DNA of 6,797 bases, from contig JACQJM010000142.1 of NCBI GenBank assembly GCA_016205045.1, forward strand, positions 1 through 6,797, given 5' to 3'. Below the pieces are notes generated by a model that was given only the letters and a program-made list of their open reading frames with translations, did no database searches and was not told where the DNA came from. Position numbers and translations under genes: made by a program. The DNA is from Elusimicrobiota bacterium. GTDB lineage: Bacteria > Elusimicrobiota > Elusimicrobia > JACQJN01. Positions within the stretch are counted from its first letter, which is position 1. The number at the start of each line of letters is the position of its first letter. Positions 4,778 to 6,797 of the stretch are shown one piece after another.

Positions 4778-6226
4778 ATGCTGGAACACAAGTCTTACGT
4801 CATAAGCTGGAATCTGACGCGGCGCTGCAATCTAGCCTGTGAACATTGCTATATTGACGCCTACCAAGGAAAGGACGACCCAGGACAGATTGCCCGGGTG
4901 GGTGAAAAGGTAGCAGCTACCTTTTCTGGGGAACTCTCCACTCAGGAGTGCTTTACCGTTATTGACCAGTTGGCGGAAGCAAGTCCTCAGGCTCTTCTGA
5001 TCCTGACGGGAGGAGAGCCTCTTTTAAGGCGGGATGTATTTGACATCGCAGGCTATGCCTCCCAAAAAGGACTTTGGGTGGTGGTGGGCACCAACGGCGT
5101 GCTTATCACAGAGACTTTGGCCCGCAAGCTTAAGGAAGTGGGAGTCAAAGGCATGAGCTTGAGCCTTGATTCCACACAACCGGAAAAACATGATCGATTC
5201 AGAGGGGTTCAGGGTGCCTTCCGCAATACGATGGAGGGCACCAGGATTCTTACGCGCGAAGGGCTCCCTTTCATCATCCAAACCACCCTTCACCCCAATA
5301 ATCTTCAGGAAATCGAATCCATCGCCAATTTGGCTCATACGCTGGGAGCCAAAGTATTCAACCTTTATTTTCTGGTCTCCACGGGAAGGGGCGCCTACAC
5401 CACCACGCTTACCCCCACACAATATGAAAGCGCCATGCACCAGCTCCTTCCCCTTCAAAAAGCCTTTGCAGGAAAAATGTTGGTCAATGCCAAATGTGCT
5501 CCCCACTACCAACGGATTCTTTACGAAACGGAACCCACTTCTCCTTTTCTAAGAACATTTAATTTAGGAGCGGGAGGATGTCCCGCGGGTACACATTATC
5601 TGGGAATCACCCCCAACGGCGACATGACTCCCTGTCCTTATCTGCCGGTGTACGGTGGAAATTTACGTGAAAAGAGTTTCAAAGATATCTGGGAAAACTC
5701 CGAGGTGTTTATCAACATCCGCCAGAGAAAGAATCCAGTTCCCCCCACCCTTTCTTCCACTCCGGTCTTTTCTCCCTCTCCCCTTGTGGGAGAGGGTAGG
5801 GTGAGGGGAAAGGAAGATGGAAATGACAGGAAAGAGTGGGGTGAGGGGGGCATTGGACTAGGCGGAAGGTGTGGAGCCTGTGAGTTCAATTCTGCCTGCG
5901 GGGGCTGCCGAGCCAGAGCTTACGGAGAGACCGGGAACTATATGGCGGAAGATGCTTTATGCAGTTACGAACCAGGAAAATACGATTTTAAGGAAATTTC
6001 CTTCCCGGGAGCAGCCACTTATGGTCTGGAAGAAAAAATGGACCTGGTCTGGACCCAGGAAGCCCAAGAAGCCATCTCGCGAGTTCCTTCTTTTGTCCGC
6101 GGAATGGTCACGAGATCCGTGGAAAAAATGGCCCGCGAGAAGGGAATTTCAACCATCGACACGGAACTTCTTCAAGAAATTAGGAACAGGCTTCCTGCCC
6201 ACAAGCTCTTTGCCCGTCCCGCCTAA
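4778..6226 (+). CDS. Radical SAM/SPASM protein with C-terminal PCP_red-like domain
   Basis: This is a predicted iron-sulfur radical SAM enzyme of 482 residues. C17-x3-C21-x2-C24 binds the SAM cluster, and GGEP (78-81) and the SLSLDS segment (127-132) are family landmarks. The SPASM region carries C268-x12-G-x4-C286 and C365-x2-C368-x5-C374-x2-C377, then C395, enough for auxiliary clusters. Residues about 418-470 (WTQEAQEAISRVPSFVRGM and the following AREKGIS) resemble the PCP_red domain at the C-terminus of protochlorophyllide reductase subunit B. The start at 4778 is chosen because the N-terminus then resembles the family; an in-frame ATG at 4658 lies deep in the upstream gene. It begins 5 nt after the glycosyltransferase stop, without a clear ribosome site. 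Residues about 319-363 are a repeat-derived insertion. It is relatives-wise near NirJ/AhbC/AhbD and PqqE, but the substrate is unknown. Confidence 0.9.
   Translation: MLEHKSYVISWNLTRRCNLACEHCYIDAYQGKDDPGQIARVGEKVAATFSGELSTQECFTVIDQLAEASPQALLILTGGEPLLRRDVFDIAGYASQKGLWVVVGTNGVLITETLARKLKEVGVKGMSLSLDSTQPEKHDRFRGVQGAFRNTMEGTRILTREGLPFIIQTTLHPNNLQEIESIANLAHTLGAKVFNLYFLVSTGRGAYTTTLTPTQYESAMHQLLPLQKAFAGKMLVNAKCAPHYQRILYETEPTSPFLRTFNLGAGGCPAGTHYLGITPNGDMTPCPYLPVYGGNLREKSFKDIWENSEVFINIRQRKNPVPPTLSSTPVFSPSPLVGEGRVRGKEDGNDRKEWGEGGIGLGGRCGACEFNSACGGCRARAYGETGNYMAEDALCSYEPGKYDFKEISFPGAATYGLEEKMDLVWTQEAQEAISRVPSFVRGMVTRSVEKMAREKGISTIDTELLQEIRNRLPAHKLFARPA
5741..5850. repeat. Palindromic repeat inserted in frame in the radical SAM gene
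   Basis: The core is a perfect hairpin, CCCTCTCCC (5774-5782), CTTGT, GGGAGAGGG (5788-5796). The flanks are strongly strand-biased: C-rich left (CCCCCCACCC at 5741-5750) and G-rich right (ending GGGGGG at 5845-5850), so the outer edges can also pair imperfectly. GGGTGAGGGG occurs twice, at 5799-5808 and 5839-5848. From memory, CCCTCTCCC/GGGAGAGGG repeats translated as SPSPLVGEGR-like peptides recur in many unrelated bacterial genomes. Here the element is read as residues about 322-358, in the gap between the two SPASM cysteine groups, without stop or frameshift. Confidence 0.75.
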
Positions 6227-6268
6227 AACTGATCTGCTGAAAGTGCCGGACCTCTTATGAGTTTAGGC
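6221..6268. terminator. Inverted repeat between convergent genes, possible terminator
   Basis: GCCTAAAACT (6221-6230), which includes the radical SAM stop codon, can pair with AGTTTAGGC (6260-6268) with one bulged A and a 29-nt loop. It lies in the 62-bp gap between two converging genes, where a bidirectional terminator would be expected. There is no T-run and the loop is long, so the assignment is weak. Confidence 0.25.
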
Positions 6269-6288
6269 GCCCGCTCAAGGACGGAAAA

Positions 6289-6789
6289 TCAGGACGGCCA
6301 GGGGCTGCATCTATCTCCCCCAGGGGCATCGCACGGCAAAAATGAGTTGCACCACTCGTCATTCGCCGACGGCTGCCAGAGAGTACGGGTTTTGCTAATG
6401 TAAAAAAACACACATTGCTGTTCGGGTGAAGGGCTACCGCCATAAAGAGAAACGGTGTAGTCTCGGCCATCAGCGCTGAAGGAATGATCAAAGTCGAAAT
6501 ACCCTACTCTCAATACTCTTTCCTCCGTCCCGTCATCTCTTATCGCCATTTCTCCCAATTCCAAATCTAGTGCGTCGAGGTTTGGAGCGGCTGATCCACG
6601 AATCATAATGTACCGACCTTGAGCTTCGATTATTTTCTTAAGATAGCCTAAAGCCATGTTGAATTGAGTCATCTCCATGGTCTTGAAGTATTTGGGCACC
6701 CCCACCGCAGCCAATGTAGCTATAATGAGCATAACCATCAATAACTCGATCAGGGTAAACCCCGCTGGGAGAACCGCTTTTTTAGCCAC
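6289..6789 (-). CDS. Type IV pilin-like protein (prepilin N-terminal motif), possibly 5'-incomplete
   Basis: The product begins with a short basic leader and the prepilin peptidase motif G10|FTLIE, with Glu at mature position 5, followed by a hydrophobic helix (about 11-30) that anchors the subunit and packs the fibre. The remaining globular part (about 31-166) is poorly recognisable but contains four cysteines (C126, C147, C153, C161) that could form C-terminal disulfides as in many pilins. The total of 166 residues is normal for a major or minor pilin or a type II secretion pseudopilin. The start used is GTG at 6789, only 8 bases from the window end, so an upstream start cannot be excluded, although the leader already has a normal length. 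It converges with the radical SAM gene. No other pilus genes are visible. Confidence 0.85.
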   Translation of the reverse strand: MAKKAVLPAGFTLIELLMVMLIIATLAAVGVPKYFKTMEMTQFNMALGYLKKIIEAQGRYIMIRGSAAPNLDALDLELGEMAIRDDGTEERVLRVGYFDFDHSFSADGRDYTVSLYGGSPSPEQQCVFFYISKTRTLWQPSANDEWCNSFLPCDAPGGDRCSPWPS

Positions 6790-6797
6790 TCTTAAGC

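Noticed and set aside
5732..5866. Frameshift or pseudogene in the radical SAM gene
   Set aside because: The reading frame continues through the insert, and all expected SPASM cysteines follow in the right spacing.
4778..6226. Naming the radical SAM protein nirJ, ahbC or ahbD
   Set aside because: The resemblance is at superfamily level only, and no haem d1 or alternative haem pathway genes are nearby.

Overview
The window carries six protein genes plus an unusual amount of short palindromic and tandem-repeat DNA. The six genes are ordinary conserved families. A glycosyltransferase family 9 (heptosyltransferase-like) protein and a type IV pilin-like protein point to a Gram-negative (diderm) bacterium. 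Moderate GC content and repeat-rich gaps would fit an uncultivated phylum such as Omnitrophota, Elusimicrobiota or Nitrospirota-like lineages, but this placement is a guess.

Layout. Bases 1-145 hold no gene, only several small hairpins. From 3659 down to 146 on the minus strand there is a probable operon: a NicO/NiCoT nickel-cobalt permease with a His-rich loop, an M24 Xaa-Pro-type metallopeptidase starting one base after the permease stop, a LemA protein, and an HtpX-like M48 zinc protease. The last two are separated by 106 bp containing heptamer repeats. A divergent gap (3660-3827) separates this operon from a plus-strand pair: a GT9 glycosyltransferase and, 5 nt after it, a radical SAM/SPASM protein with a C-terminal PCP_red-like domain. 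A pilin-like gene converges on this pair from the right edge; its upstream side is cut by the window end.

How the genes fit together. LemA with HtpX is a recurrent pairing linked to envelope protein quality control. The permease could supply metal to the metallopeptidase it is coupled to, but that is inference. The reaction of the radical SAM protein cannot be assigned from sequence.

The most unusual content is the repeat DNA. (a) At 3672-3742 two stem-loops lie in opposite orientation. They share a nearly identical 16-17 nt loop but have different, fully complementary 10-bp stems. (b) This pair sits inside a heptamer array (unit CGCAATY) that rejoins in perfect phase if 69 bp are removed. 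(c) Related heptamer arrays ending in CGTG flank the htpX start. (d) Two further palindromes lie inside coding sequence and keep the reading frame: a 14-bp plus 8-bp nested palindrome in the variable loop of the permease gene, and a CCCTCTCCC/GGGAGAGGG-type repeat within the SPASM gap of the radical SAM gene. Together they suggest a genome colonised by small palindromic elements, some of them turned into protein.
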